From NCBI GenBank assembly GCA_024336345.1, contig JANFOG010000002.1, positions 1 to 64,000 on the forward strand: a stretch of DNA of 64,000 nucleotides, read 5' to 3'. The stretch's first letter is position 1. The number at the start of each line of letters is the position of its first letter. This DNA comes from Mariannaea sp. PMI_226. Taxonomy: Eukaryota; Ascomycota; Sordariomycetes; Hypocreales; Nectriaceae. This document shows, piece after piece, positions 35,001 through 46,031 of the stretch. The position numbers and the translations under genes are program-made. The notes under the pieces are model-generated. The model was not told the origin of the DNA, made no database searches, and was given only the letters and a program-made list of their open reading frames with translations.

Positions 35001-36035
35001 ATGGTATCCAACACCACGATCTCGATTTCTCGTCTAGATCTCCAAGATGTGGACGCTGTAGCCTCGATTACCGACTTCAAACACCTGTCCTCCTACAACT
35101 AGATTGAAGGACCTACGACCACCATTGTTATCACAGGCATTCCACCAATTTGGTCCGATCTCAAAGGTCCTCAACAGTTAAAGAAGGACTCCGGTCTTAC
35201 GTACATCGACCGAAATGCAGCTCGAAATCCAAATAGCCCGCCTGAAGCATTATTTCGTGCTCTGTACATCATGCACCCGTCTTTCAACATCGATATAATC
35301 GATGTCGTGGCCGGCCGAAACAATATCCGTAAACTGCTTTCGTTCGCCAATCCCGTCTTGGCTACAAACATGCTTGATTCATTTGCTATCAGCAATGAGG
35401 TTATAAAGGAAATTGCGATATTCTGCCGCAAGGAAGATGCGACTCCTAGATATATCGGGTCCCATGAATTCAAGGGCTTCGGTCATGAATTCGAGAGAGC
35501 TACACTACTAGCGAGATTACATGTAATACTAGGTATCACAGAATTATCTCATATCACTTCGGTGGTTTGAGCTTCCTCGTTGGCCATGGAACCGACGGAT
35601 GCGTAGATCATAATTCAAAGACCCAGTTAGCTACCGACCGTCTCTCCAACGCCATGTCATCTCTCTCTCTATTCTCTTCTTCAGGCCCACAGAAATCCGT
35701 TCCTACTCAACCAACATTGGCAATGAACAAGGCCATGAGATACCCGTTGAATCAACCCTCGAAATTAAAACTCGGGCCTTAAATCGACGACTCCAATTCC
35801 GCGACATTGCACCACAGCTCTGGGCATCTCAAACCCCAAAGCTAGTGCGAGCTTATCACAACAAGAAACGATTCCATGCGCCAAAGATTGAAGATGTAGC
35901 AACTGAAATAGAATAAAAATGGGAGGAAGTCTTGGAGGATCACTTGAGGAAATTGGCTATGCTGATTCGCAAGATGCTCGATATGGTTAAAATCCTCGGC
36001 GGAAATGCTACTGTCAGGGTTATGGAGGCGACAAG
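35001..36035 (+). pseudogene. Decayed member of a fungal family often labelled GGPP synthetase
   Basis: From about 35001 the frame reads through TTISISRLDLQDVDAV and FKHLSSYN, has a TAG where Trp is expected, then TTTIVITGIPPIWSDL, TYIDRNAARNPNSPPEALF, a GRNNIRKLLSF block and FKGFGHEFERATLL. Near 35540 a frameshift occurs, and the continuation (YHFGGLSFLVGHGTDGCVD) is in another frame. Near 35730 it shifts again to STLEIKTRALNRRLQF, QLWASQTPKLVRAYH and KIEDVATEIE with a further TAA. From memory, this motif order matches fungal proteins named geranylgeranyl pyrophosphate synthetase in databases, although they lack the DDxxD motifs of that enzyme. The copy is clearly dead. Confidence 0.6.
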
Positions 36036-38369
36036 TTAGTACTTCAGAAGAGAGATGGGAAAAAGATGCTGCCGCCAGACTTATATTCCAAATGGGATCA
36101 TAGAGGCATTTCCCAAATTGGGGTTGACATTGAATCTGACCCACTAGTCAAGGGTGTTGGAAATCAAATCGACCAAGCAAATATCATTTAGGTCATCTTG
36201 CTTTAATCTTTTCGACAATCTCAGATCCACCTTGTTCTGCTTTTTCATTGATGCCACTCGAGATATTCATAGCGACTTACTCGACCCTGCGCCGCCCTGT
36301 TTTCGGCGAAGCTGTGCTCCAAGGGATTGCGATACCAAAGCTTATCTCGGTGCAGGCTAGACGTCTTTGATGCTAAGGGAGCCCAAGGGAGTGACTTCTT
36401 CCGACCCCTTATCCAAGAGGGACGTGCTATTCCAAAGAGTATATTGCTTCCCAGAATGTTGACCACTCGTTATCATATACAAATGAGCTCCCTGAGCCAC
36501 TTACACGCAAGTAGCCCAAGGGTTCATAATAATATTAGTACATTTTTGCCCAATAAGTAGTTTTACTCAGAAATGTTCGCAACCTATGAGCATTAGATTG
36601 TAATTCTTCAATATAATCTGTCTAATCTCTACGTTCCCTCCTCTAATGTTATAGTGCTAAGCTCTGGGGTGGGACGAGTCTATTGTTAACCGCAAAAATG
36701 GAACGCTCCACTTGAGAGCTAAGGTATTCCGGTATATCACTGCTTACATCTATGAACTTGGGGCAGTCTCTCCTTGAGCTGTCCCTAATAGAGGTCTTTT
36801 TTTGTTTAGGCACACCCTAAGGAGGCGGAAAATCTTTGCTTAGACGTGTAGTCCCGTTCTGGCCTTATGAAGCTCGAGAAATTGTGTCTGTATATAAGCA
36901 TGGCTAAGCTCCGCCATCCCGAATCTGATAATGTGGGTGTATTATCCTGTTGGAAGAAGGAAATTAGGAAGTTCGAGTTGACCAATGACCATATAACTCG
37001 AATCATCATTATGTCCATTTGCTATACGCTGGGTGGTTCTGGGCATTCCTCGCTAGTAGGTAAGTCGCTAAAGTCGGTAGCATCTCTGGAGGAAATGGCA
37101 AAGCCAAGGTGTGTATAGCGCTGGATTGCAGCGATACGCCATTGGGTGGAATATCTACAATCCCAAGGACATTATAGTCGCATATAGCAGTCAACCGGGC
37201 AATAGGCAAAGTTTTCATTAAGTTCGTCAAAGTAGCGAGAGGCAGCGCCTTCTTCGAGATGGTCTGCCCCGGTTCTAGACACGACACTCTCTGCACGCAC
37301 ATCTGTGCATAACTTCCTGTATTTCACTTCCTTTCTCCTGGGCTTGGACGGTTGTTTGGTGTTCACAGCACCTTCCAGCCGGGTCAGGACGTGACATATT
37401 GTACCTAAAACAAAAGTACAGTATGATAGAAGAATAATCAACCCATGGTTCCAGAAGTAGTTGGATGGTTGGGTCCTAGAGGGGAGCTATTTTCCAACGT
37501 CTTGTGGATAGATGTGGAGACAAGCGGCAAACACCACCAGGGGTTTTTGACTCAATACTGACCATCTCATCAATTACCCGTGGGACGCGATATTCTATCG
37601 GCAAAGAGTCGTATTAACCAGTCTGGGAAACGCCCCAAGATCCCCTGGTGGACTCTGGAAGGTTTCCAAAAATTCTACAGCCCGTACGTTTCTCCCACTT
37701 TTCGTTGCTTATGGATACTTAGGGTTAAATTCTTAGATACGATTAAACCCCACAATTGCATTAACACAAGAGAAGAGAAAAGTAAAGGGAATGAGAGGGA
37801 GGAAAATATCCAAATCTAAATCTACAGGAGGTATTAATTTTCTATACAGAAGGATCATTTTGTGCGTTCGAATTATGCATTCATATTTGTACCCTAAAAT
37901 GATGACATTCCGGAAGGTCAGTCCTTCGGTGTCTGTCACGAACGCAGTTAAGATGTCCTAGAATACAAATGCAGACAAATAACTTACATGGTTCTTGGAT
38001 AGTCTAGGATCCTCTGTGACAGGCCTCTCTTTGTGGGAACAACGCTCAAGCAACTTTCGCTAAGCTACGTCTGTCATGAACTTAGATTCTGGTTATGTGT
38101 GTCATGGACGTGGATTCTAGTTGCATGAGGAGAGAGGTGTATATGTATTGAAGGTGGGGATTAATCCCTCATCCAGGTTCAGTTACATCCTTATATCACT
38201 CGAGCTCCATAATATCTATATATTCTGAAATACACTCCCTTGTCCCCTGACAAAGTCCCTTACCGTCTTATTAAATGCAGATCATTCTGAATGTTAAACC
38301 AACCCCTGGATATTACCAAACTAACCCTCTGCCTCAGCTACATCGACGAGGCATGTTGGGTGGGCAGGG
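36036..38369. other. Intergenic without a supported gene
   Basis: Many short openings on both strands (36154-37441) show no recognisable motif. Mixed A+T-rich patches suggest decayed sequence, possibly the tail of the pseudogene before it. Confidence 0.35.
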
Positions 38370-38640
38370 TGTCACGTCCTGAATTACTTGCAACTCATGT
38401 ACTAAGAATGTCCCACAAGTTTTCACCAATCATCAGAAAAATCACTCTTGGAACCGTAATCCAGGTAGGGCCTAACCCTTGCAAACCGTGAGCCATCCAA
38501 ACTTTCAAAGTTCTATAGGATTCACCATGGAATCTTTGCGAACCGATGTACCATAGCTATTGTACAAGCCACATTCCTCTCCATCAGGGTTTCTACTTAG
38601 CTACTCAGCTTCTGATATAGGTTCGTTATTACTTGGCTGA
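38370..38640 (+). repeat. Diverged chromovirus LTR copy
   Basis: It begins TGTCACGTCCTGAATTAC, shows the TTTTCACCAAT and AACCGTAATCC blocks, and ends around CTACTTAGCTACTCAGCTTC, in the same order as in the LTR at 5201-5636. It keeps more G and C than the 5.2-kb copy, so it is less altered by RIP. It ends beside the secreted-protein gene at 38655. Confidence 0.55.
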
Positions 38641-38654
38641 CTCGCAACGGGAAC

Positions 38655-38903
38655 TCAGGGACAGCCATAGAAGCTGCCCGTGCAGGCCAGGACACCGTTG
38701 ATGTAGGCGCCAGAATAGCCATTCTTATCACAGCTCTGCGGCATCCCGCATGTGTTCGCAGTCGCCATACAATAGCTTCCTTCAAAGTTGCTGGTGTTGG
38801 GGAAATGGCTGCAACGCATTAAGACACCAGCACACCCATTACAACTGGTCATGATGGTAAGGATGGAGAGAAAGAAGGGAGATTGTAGATGAAGTAGCTG
38901 CAT
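38655..38903 (-). CDS. Small secreted cysteine-rich protein, 82 aa
   Basis: The ATG at 38903 opens an 82-residue frame with an N-terminal hydrophobic signal (FFLSILTIM) followed by eight cysteines in about 60 residues (spacing from SCNGC through RC, YC, TC, SC, AC to a terminal GCP). The size, secretion signal and even cysteine number are typical of fungal effectors and defensin-like peptides; I recognise no named family. The TATA-like and poly(A) regions are not obvious. It sits next to a relic LTR, a common setting for effector genes. Confidence 0.6.
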   Translation of the reverse strand: MQLLHLQSPFFLSILTIMTSCNGCAGVLMRCSHFPNTSNFEGSYCMATANTCGMPQSCDKNGYSGAYINGVLACTGSFYGCP

Positions 38904-39507
38904 TATTTAACTCTATCTACAACGAGGACGAGGAGACATTCAGACAGTATAGTGCTAGGTGAGGCCTAGTTAAAGCAAACAACTATAAGAGAGCTGGTTA
39001 TTTACATATCAGAGCACCTGTTTGTTATCTACAAGCCATTTAGGGCGGCAGGAGTTGCTAAGAACGTGGTCAATTATATTAAATTATCGCATGGAGAAGA
39101 TCAATCAGCAGCAAGTTAAAACAGATTTCTACGAGGCCGTGCAGGCCATTTCCTAGTATCATTCACAACCAGAAGGAGTTTTGGCGGATGGGATGGTCGC
39201 TGACAATAGCCCCAGTCATGTAGCACCTCCCCGCGCATTACCTCCCGCGCGGGTGCGCGGAAAAGCTTATTATGCATAAAGAGGGACTTGAGATAGGAGG
39301 AGGGGCTTTTGGAAAACACTCAGTAAGCATGATCCTAGCCGTTCAGCAGGCCAATGTATATCACCTTTCGTCCTTCTTCCTTCGCTCACTGTAGTACAAT
39401 CTTCAGAATATTATATTATCTTAGACTCTCTATCTCCTTTTCCACTTCCTTCCTATTTGAAACGTTCTTCAAGAATCTGCCTTATTATTTCTTTTGGGTT
39501 TTGCATG

Positions 39508-39699
39508 ATGTTACCCTCCACGCAATCGTGGCAACAGCGCTCTTCTTTGGAGCTCAAGCTGCTGCCGTTCCCCGGGTAAACCACCCATTAGAGTCTTAAG
39601 CGATTGAAACCAAAAGAAACCTCTCTAACGGTATTATACCGAGACAGGACGGCAACCCTCTGGGCGGACCTGGTGGATACACGGTGTGCGAGTTAATTC
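39508..39699 (+). pseudogene. Decayed small secreted protein
   Basis: A hydrophobic, signal-like stretch (LHAIVATALFFGAQAAAVP) is followed by VNHPLES, then TAA, then AIETKRNLSNGIIPRQDG and GGPGGYTVCE in the same frame. The TAA is one C-to-T change from CAA. No ATG opens the signal in this frame, although an ATG lies one base out of register just before it. Probably a RIP-damaged secreted peptide; alternatively a chance ORF. Confidence 0.4.
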
Positions 39700-41385
39700 G
39701 AGGAAGTCAATCAATCAATTAAGCTATTAATTCAGTTCTTCCCTCCCCCTGCTAAATAATATTGAAAAAAAGTTCTTGGGAAATAATAAAGACCTTAAAA
39801 GGATGTTATATCATCCGCTATAACCCTTAGATATATTATTAATCTCTTGTGCTTGGATTTACTAATTGGTATGTACTCTCACTTGGTACATTCTAGTCCA
39901 TCACCCATATATTTTCTCCCTAATCTTAACAATTTGGTAATTCCGGACCATTATGATCCCCCTAATGGGGATATAGGATTAAACCGGTTACCTTAAATGA
40001 AACATGTGACAAATACAAGGCCTGCTATATACTTATATACATACCATATATGGACATAATAATCATTCATCCTACACTCCAAAGACCCAAATCCTAGACA
40101 ATCCCACTTTATGCACTATATGTAAATAATACTACCAATTTAGGAAATGTACAAATGTAGTTAGTTTGCGAGGGTTCCAATGATTGATCCGTGTCACAGG
40201 AAGGCATTGTAATACGAGTCTCTAAAAATAATAGGTTAGAGAGAGCCTAGCCCGGCTTTTATATATACGCTTAGGCAATAAGCAATTTATGATTGTTAGC
40301 TTAATAATGAGCCCTTACATGGTAAAACCATGTTCACTAAACACGCAGCCCCATTTTGGATTAAAGACCTTTCTGATGTCTTGATGTAAAAGCGCAGATT
40401 GACTTCTTTGAGGCTATGCTTTGACTTGTCTAAGCGAAATGTCTGGTAAAGCTGGCTTGCTTATTGGAATGACTCCACATTTATATAATAGCGACCAACT
40501 AAGCAATGTTTACAAAGTTCCTCCTCACATGCCTCTAGATGTAACTAAGAGCAAATAATGGGAGGGGCAATAATATTAGCAAAACATTACATTTATATTG
40601 TAAATAAGTGGTGAGATTATAAAGCAATTAAGTTATTAAACAAACTCTTAAACTACATTAATAAAATATTATATCCTATGAGGGTTTCCACCTTGTGGCT
40701 CTTTTTGTATGTAGAAGCTTATTCCTATAAGTAATGTATATATATATTAAGTTTTCCAATAAAACTACAAGGGTTTAAGAAGCCATTAGCTGATTTAGGA
40801 CTTTTAGCAAGCTAGCAGAGTTCTTTGGCTAGTTAGTTTGGGCCCGCTATACTATACTATATAATTATATCTACCCATGCTATATTACAACGCAGACGCC
40901 TTGAGACTACACCATACTGTACCTACTATATAATAAAGCTAGTGTTTTAAGAGACATAAAACAGAAGTTCTATCAGTAGTTAGCTACATAATTGCTTAAG
41001 TGGGCTTATATAAATAGAACTATGCAGATTGGTAAGATTAATAATAGAAGTTGATACTTGGGACTCTCACTGCGCCCTAAGCTCAGATTTAGAGTGGATC
41101 TAGTATTGTAATACAGAGCTCCTAAAGATAATAGGGAGCCTATCATGGTCTAATTGATTCCTAGGGGATGTAAAGTATAAATAGAGGTCATCTTCCTACT
41201 ACCTAGAGAAGAGAAAAATCATCCCATTTCTCAATAACCTAAGGCATTGCCTACAATCATACTTTATTCACTCACCAAGAGTATTCCTTTTAACTTATTT
41301 CAACTTCTTTAGTAAGTCATCAACTAAGTCATCCACTAAATGGTAAACCTCTTACTAACATTGGAAGCATAAGTATCTCGGCAAT
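39700..41385. other. A+T-rich decayed region
   Basis: There are long A+T-rich tracts and a small palindrome (ACATGGTAAAACCATGT near 40316). It probably consists of RIP-altered repeat sequence that I cannot assign. The last 150 bp should carry the promoter of the KP4-like gene. Confidence 0.4.
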
Positions 41386-41799
41386 ATGAAGTCCATCGGT
41401 CTATCATCTGTCCTTGCTGTAGCAGGTATCGCAACCAGCGGTGTCTTGGGGCTAGGAATCAACTGCCAAGGCAACTATGAATGCCATGATGCAGGTGGCT
41501 CTGTTGGCGATCTTATCTCTTATGTTCTTCCGATTGACCCCAATCGTTGGTATAACAACGGAGAACACATTGCTTGTGTAGAGAATCATCTTGGAACTGG
41601 CATTTGCGCCTTCCTTCAAGGCACTGGTGGTGCCCCTGGCAGCTCGATCTTGCCTCTTCTTCAAGCATTGCAAGACCATGGCTGCTACAAGTGCGGCAGT
41701 GTTCCGCTGTATTTCCCCCAGGGAGATAACGATCCGAACACTCACGGAATTCTTACTATCAACTATGTTGGCAGCCCCAACTGCAACGGGCTCTGCTAG
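41386..41799 (+). CDS. KP4 killer-toxin-like secreted protein
   Basis: A single-exon gene for 137 residues. Residues 1 to about 22 form a signal peptide (SVLAVAGIATSGVLG). The mature domain starts GINC and has the features of the KP4/SMK killer-toxin family: eight cysteines, the GICAFLQ segment, HGCYKCGS and a terminal NYVGSPNC. KP4 was first described from a totivirus of Ustilago, where it blocks calcium channels of competing cells; chromosomal KP4-like genes are widespread in ascomycetes with roles in antagonism or plant infection. This copy has no stop or frameshift. It lies between an A+T-rich repeat tract and three transposon fragments starting 48 bp downstream. Family call is strong; activity is not shown by sequence. 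Confidence 0.9.
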   Translation: MKSIGLSSVLAVAGIATSGVLGLGINCQGNYECHDAGGSVGDLISYVLPIDPNRWYNNGEHIACVENHLGTGICAFLQGTGGAPGSSILPLLQALQDHGCYKCGSVPLYFPQGDNDPNTHGILTINYVGSPNCNGLC

Positions 41800-41846
41800 A
41801 ATGTATCGTGTTAAGGATCAGTGAGCTTCCTACTTGCGACAGATAA

Positions 41847-41963
41847 CGTGAGGCTTGCTCAGTTAGGGAATTGGACGGCGGATTTTGATTGGTCGGACTC
41901 GAGACAAACCAGGGCGGATGGACATAAAAACCCAGACGTCTGAATCTTCTGTATAATACAGTT
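41847..41963 (+). repeat. Partial 371-bp-family LTR (left part)
   Basis: ACGTGAGGCTTGCTCAGTTAGGGAATTGG and the ACATAAAAACCCAGACGTC block align with the first 110 bp of the LTR at 16911. It is more diverged than the other copies. Confidence 0.55.
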
Positions 41964-42149
41964 ATAGTCACAACGTAGCTAGGTAGAATACAATGGTCCC
42001 TCTTCCTATACTCAAGAATAAAGCTTACAGCTTTGAGGATTTTGCTTGTCTCTTGAAAATATAAGGGGTTACCATAAGACTATGCACTACATCGGCAGGG
42101 CTGCTGATAATGTTGGTTGTGGTTTTAGGCTACGATATCCTGTGCAGTC

Positions 42150-42292
42150 TCTATTACTCTAGCCCCCGCCTGGAATGGCTCCCCTTTATAATCCCTTTTA
42201 CTAGGTCTTCCATTTATATGTATCTCTCTCCCTGTATAATATCCCCTTTTCTATATACTTTTTTTTTATATACCCTTCTTTTCTATGTACAT
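42150..42292 (+). mobile_element. 5'-truncated tail of the REL-type LINE
   Basis: Aligns with 10125-10265 of the LINE: the TAGCCCCCGCC...GGAATGGCTCCCC block, then the ctatataccctt-type tail. It retains TGG (AATGGCTCC) where the 10-kb copy has TAG (AATAGCTCC). A 5' truncation is the normal outcome of incomplete target-primed reverse transcription. Confidence 0.7.
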
Positions 42293-42436
42293 TGTTTGGG
42301 CGAGGAAAAGGCTGAAAACAACACAACAAAACACCACAACCAGCCCGAAAACGAAGCTGCTGCAATCCAAAAATCATTGATATCTAAGCCCTTACGGCTG
42401 TAAATTTTGAATTCGTAAATAAAGAACAAAAATATG
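42293..42436 (-). repeat. Inverted fragment of the 371-bp LTR
   Basis: Starts TGTTTGGGCGAGG, the reverse complement of the LTR 3' end, and matches about 140 bp of it before ending. It directly abuts the LINE tail at 42292. Confidence 0.75.
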
Positions 42437-42578
42437 ACCTGAGGGTTGATCAGGATGTAACAAATTAGGACATAATACAAGCATTTTATATAACATTCTT
42501 TTGCATTATGAGACCTATATTGGTAGGTAGTTTGGGCATGGGGTTTTCTCCTAATAAAATAAACAATCTTTCTTAAAC

Positions 42579-43544
42579 TTAGTTTGTAAAGTTCATTTTT
42601 ACAACCTGAAGAGCTGTCTCGTGACAGCAAAAGTCCGTAATAATAATACCAAATCGATTACTCCTGGGATTAGTATTTTCATTGTTGCCCAACCACCGCC
42701 TTAGCACTGGGTTCAAAAAACCTGCATAGTCACGTGGGGTAAGTAAATCGAATGCCTGTATCCTCGCATCGGCCATGCTTGTAAAGTGCATAACTTGATC
42801 ATTGAAATTAGAAGACTTGGCAGCAAGCAGCTGTTGGTGAGTCCTCGCCCATCGCCCCTCCTTAGGGAGTCCCGATTCGCTGGGTCTGTCGATTTGTCGC
42901 CACATGCCGTTACCCCACAACTTTTCCTTTTCAGACCAGAAGTTGGTGATGTCAATGCCGAAGTCCTCTCCTGGTGGATTGTAAAAGCGCCGCAGGAGGA
43001 TGGCTTTGCCCCGAACCTCATCGAGCTTAGGCCAAGTAGTTCCAGAATACCATCCAAATTTCGTCCAGTGGGCAGCAACATCGAGGCGAAGATTGTGATC
43101 TTCTGGAATGGAGGTTGAAGTAAAATTGGTTTCAAACCGCTCTTCATCCCACTTGATGGAGACGAGAATTGTCTCTTTGTTGTGGTTTCGAAGAAATACA
43201 TCCATGCCACCCAGAACGACGGCCAGGTTTTCGGAGAGCGGGATACTGGCATGGCACAGGCCGTATTGCACATCACTACCTCCGAAACTTCTCCGTGAAG
43301 AAACGCGCAGGTCGAAATACCTCACGCCATTATTAAACTGCTGCCATATTTCGATGTCCTGGCATTGAGCGAGGGGCCTAAGAACAAGTGGCGACCCTAT
43401 CAGCGCTCCGCGGTCTTCTAAACCCTGTGTGATTTTGTCGCTTGTCGCATGACTGTCATGGGTACCGGGGATTGTTAATTGGCTGATGTTGTAGTCTCCA
43501 GGAATCTCCTTCATCCAATCCGAAAGAGGGGGTACTTGTCTCAT
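42579..43544 (-). CDS. PI-PLC X-domain protein (phosphatidylinositol diacylglycerol-lyase type)
   Basis: A 321-residue single-exon protein consisting of one PI-PLC X domain. The motif SQLTIPGTHDSHA carries the first catalytic His (29) with Asp 30. GVRYFDLRV (about 73-81) gives the conserved Arg, and LCHASIPL gives a candidate second His (98). Later blocks ILVSIKWDE, GKAILLRRF and FGIIITDF match the small, bacterial-type, calcium-independent enzymes that cleave phosphatidylinositol, rather than the multidomain eukaryotic PLCs. No signal peptide is seen from this ATG; the frame is open upstream (to 43592) with hydrophobic residues but no ATG, so a missed 5' exon encoding a signal cannot be excluded. 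Intact. Confidence 0.85.
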   Translation of the reverse strand: MRQVPPLSDWMKEIPGDYNISQLTIPGTHDSHATSDKITQGLEDRGALIGSPLVLRPLAQCQDIEIWQQFNNGVRYFDLRVSSRRSFGGSDVQYGLCHASIPLSENLAVVLGGMDVFLRNHNKETILVSIKWDEERFETNFTSTSIPEDHNLRLDVAAHWTKFGWYSGTTWPKLDEVRGKAILLRRFYNPPGEDFGIDITNFWSEKEKLWGNGMWRQIDRPSESGLPKEGRWARTHQQLLAAKSSNFNDQVMHFTSMADARIQAFDLLTPRDYAGFLNPVLRRWLGNNENTNPRSNRFGIIITDFCCHETALQVVKMNFTN

Positions 43545-44039
43545 TTTCAATAAAAACAAGAAGACTGGGCTTATAAGTTTGAAGTAAAACAATGAATTTA
43601 ATCAGCAGAGCTCTACAATAGCGTATTGAGGACTAAAGAACCAGGACCATGCTCTCATAGAGATAAGCTCTATTTTATCTTTCATTACTCGAACTATGAA
43701 AGTGGAGGGTTACGGAACGGCTCGTGCGGCACATCGAAGTCGGCTGAAAAGTCACAAGTCTAACCGAATTCAATAGATGAGGGTTTATTGGATTTTAGCG
43801 CTGCTACGCCCCTCATTCACGAGTGGTTTCCAGGTTAGGAAATTCAATAGTCTAGAAGAAACCCATGCCATATGTTCACATGGCTGTCGCTTCAAATACT
43901 TTCCAATCAGTCGATAAATAAGTGAACCATTGAAAAATCCTAATTGACCCCGTTTCTGCACTCGGGGTTGCCGCAGCGGTTTCTCAATTCGCGGATTTTG
44001 GATACGGGGTCCTGCGAGGGGCAGGCAAAGTGTACAAGT
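43545..44039. other. Intergenic
   Basis: The 5' flank of the PI-PLC gene meets the start of the NACHT-type relic. A minus-strand opening over 43785-44250 looks like a shadow of that relic. No other feature. Confidence 0.4.
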
Positions 44040-45140
44040 CCTCTTCCGGCTAAGATGAGGGGTACATCGAACTCTCGGTTGTTTCGAAGGAACTGGTGCA
44101 GCTTGCCCAGGATATAGAGTCCAAACCAAAGGTTGGGTGGGCGAACACCAGCTCGCCAGAGTCGCTGACACGGCTCTGCAAGCAGTGCCGCACGACTAAA
44201 AGTACCTTTGACAAGGTGCTAGGGAAGCTTGAGGCTCGTGGGACCAACAAATCTCACCGGCCATCTCTAGCTTTATCGTGGCGGTGCGTGCAGTGCTCGT
44301 AGCTGGGGAGATAGCCACATTGGTGGAGTGTTTCGACTCAATCCGTCAGCAAGCTATGATGGCTATCCTATGTCTTTTACTGTAGGTTCCCCAGCAGTGA
44401 TATATTCAGCTACTTGCGAGTGGCATGCTGATAAATTTAGGGACGAGGCAGGCAAGAATAGAATCTATCGTCGCCAATTCATTCAGGATCAGGCTACCCT
44501 CATCGCTGAGAAATTCGGTAGGGATATCATGGATTTCGTGGATCGGAATAAATCCACCCGTCCACTTAACCCTGACGGGACTATGCGTTACGTCTTGAGT
44601 GATATGTAAAAACATGTAACAGTACATGAGCCAAATAAGTCGTACTGGGGTCTTCTAGAAATGCTGGCGTATGAAAGATGTCCAACCGTAACTCGACTTG
44701 GATTTATGCACCGAACGGCCAAGGACTGTGTTTACAGTAACTGGGAAAGTATGATATTCTCGGCCTCGACCTCAATTGGGAAGGGCATTGACCCAATGCT
44801 GTGTATATCAAAAGGTTGCATGCTAAAAATCGTTCGTGGTTTGGACCCAGAAGAAATTCAGATTCAAGTTAGAGACGCTATCCTCTCAGCGTCGCATGCC
44901 AGAGATGTATCTGCAAACCAACTTCCCCTGTTACCATTCTAGATAGGCTAGGCAAGCACGAGGAATTTCCTCAGAAGTCACGACGCGGGTACAATTTTCC
45001 AACCTTCTCTCATCTCTCTTGGAGCGCAGTCCTATGAGAGTACCTCGACTTTGGAGCATTTGTAGCACAATTCCCGATTACCCTTTACTTGGGATACAAA
45101 GCCAAACAGGAGAGGAGACCGTCAGTTGACGCATGATCAA
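44040..45140 (+). pseudogene. NACHT/NLR-type STAND protein relic lacking the NTPase core
   Basis: 44060-44400 resembles the N-terminal helical domain of fungal NACHT proteins: ELVQLAQDIESK, RLCKQCRTT, FDKVLGKLEARG, then after a frameshift SFIVAVRAVLVAGEIATLVE and DSIRQQAMMAILCLLL. 44400-44609 continues with a helical linker-like stretch (KNRIYRRQFIQDQATLIAEK). Then 44661-44942 matches the region after the NTPase domain: RLGFMHRTAKDCVYSNWESM, DPMLCISKGCMLKIVRG and DAILSASHA, with LDFGAFVAQFPITLYLGYK near 45050-45110. The P-loop and Walker B of the NACHT domain are absent between them, so an internal deletion as well as frameshifts has occurred. Such receptors act in fungal non-self recognition; this one is dead. 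Confidence 0.6.
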
Positions 45141-45779
45141 ATAGGCCCTACAAATTATGATTTAACCGCTCTCCAGATTCTACAGAGTTATTTGAAGCGG
45201 ACAACTGCGCAAAAGACTACAGAGACCCATGTGAAGAGCCAGAGCCCATAGTATTTAAGCTAGCTGCAGCTGTGAAAGATAGACGCGATGCAACTCGGAG
45301 AGCTGACCCGTAGCATGATTAGGGGCCTTCGATGAAATAATATATTTCTTCTCAGCTTAGATTTCAATTCAATCGTATGGCGGCATTGCATCGGTCCGGA
45401 ACAAATGGAAAAACTTTCAGAGGTATGCGTATTTTAAGGATACCGAGATTCTCAGGCTGTGGCCGAAGATTATGCAGTTGAATCAATGCTGTTGCGCCAC
45501 TGCGCGAGATACCTCCCAACTCGATTCTGGTGACGGGCTTGGTAGCTAGCTACCACTTACTTACACATAGTGTAAATGAGGCCACTGGCTTTGCTACCCT
45601 TCCCACTGATCAACTCAAGACAATGATGGAGTCCGGTTGCAAGAGCGATAAGATTCCCCTATTTTCACTAGCTAGAATAATATGATCACTAAAATCCACT
45701 TGTGTAGCCTATGCCATTACGCTAAACACTCATTACAACCACCCTAACGGTCACCCTAGATCCCCGTTATTACAAATAA
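45141..45779. other. Intergenic
   Basis: Nothing recognisable apart from a possible extension of the LTR fragment that follows. Confidence 0.4.
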
Positions 45780-45965
45780 TTCATTTAACTATTTAGCTTT
45801 TAATATAACATAGTTACTATAATCCACTTATATATTATTAGACGTAGGACTTTTAAATCATTTTTCTACCATTCCTTAATACAGTGCCTTGATTACTTTA
45901 CTGATACAAACCTATCGCGATCTAGTTTATGCCTTAGGAACTAAATAAACTATTATATTGCTATT
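45780..45965 (+). repeat. Diverged chromovirus LTR fragment (3' part)
   Basis: Aligns with 5460-5636: the TTAGCTTTTAATATAAC, ATCCACTTATATATTATTAG and CCTATCGCGATCTAGTTTAT blocks appear in the same order. It lies about 65 bp past the stop codon of the transcription-factor gene at 46032. Confidence 0.7.
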
Positions 45966-46031
45966 GAAAATAGTCTTATTGCTAAAAGAAAAGTTGAAAA
46001 AATTTTATTATGCAATCATTGTTGATTAAAA

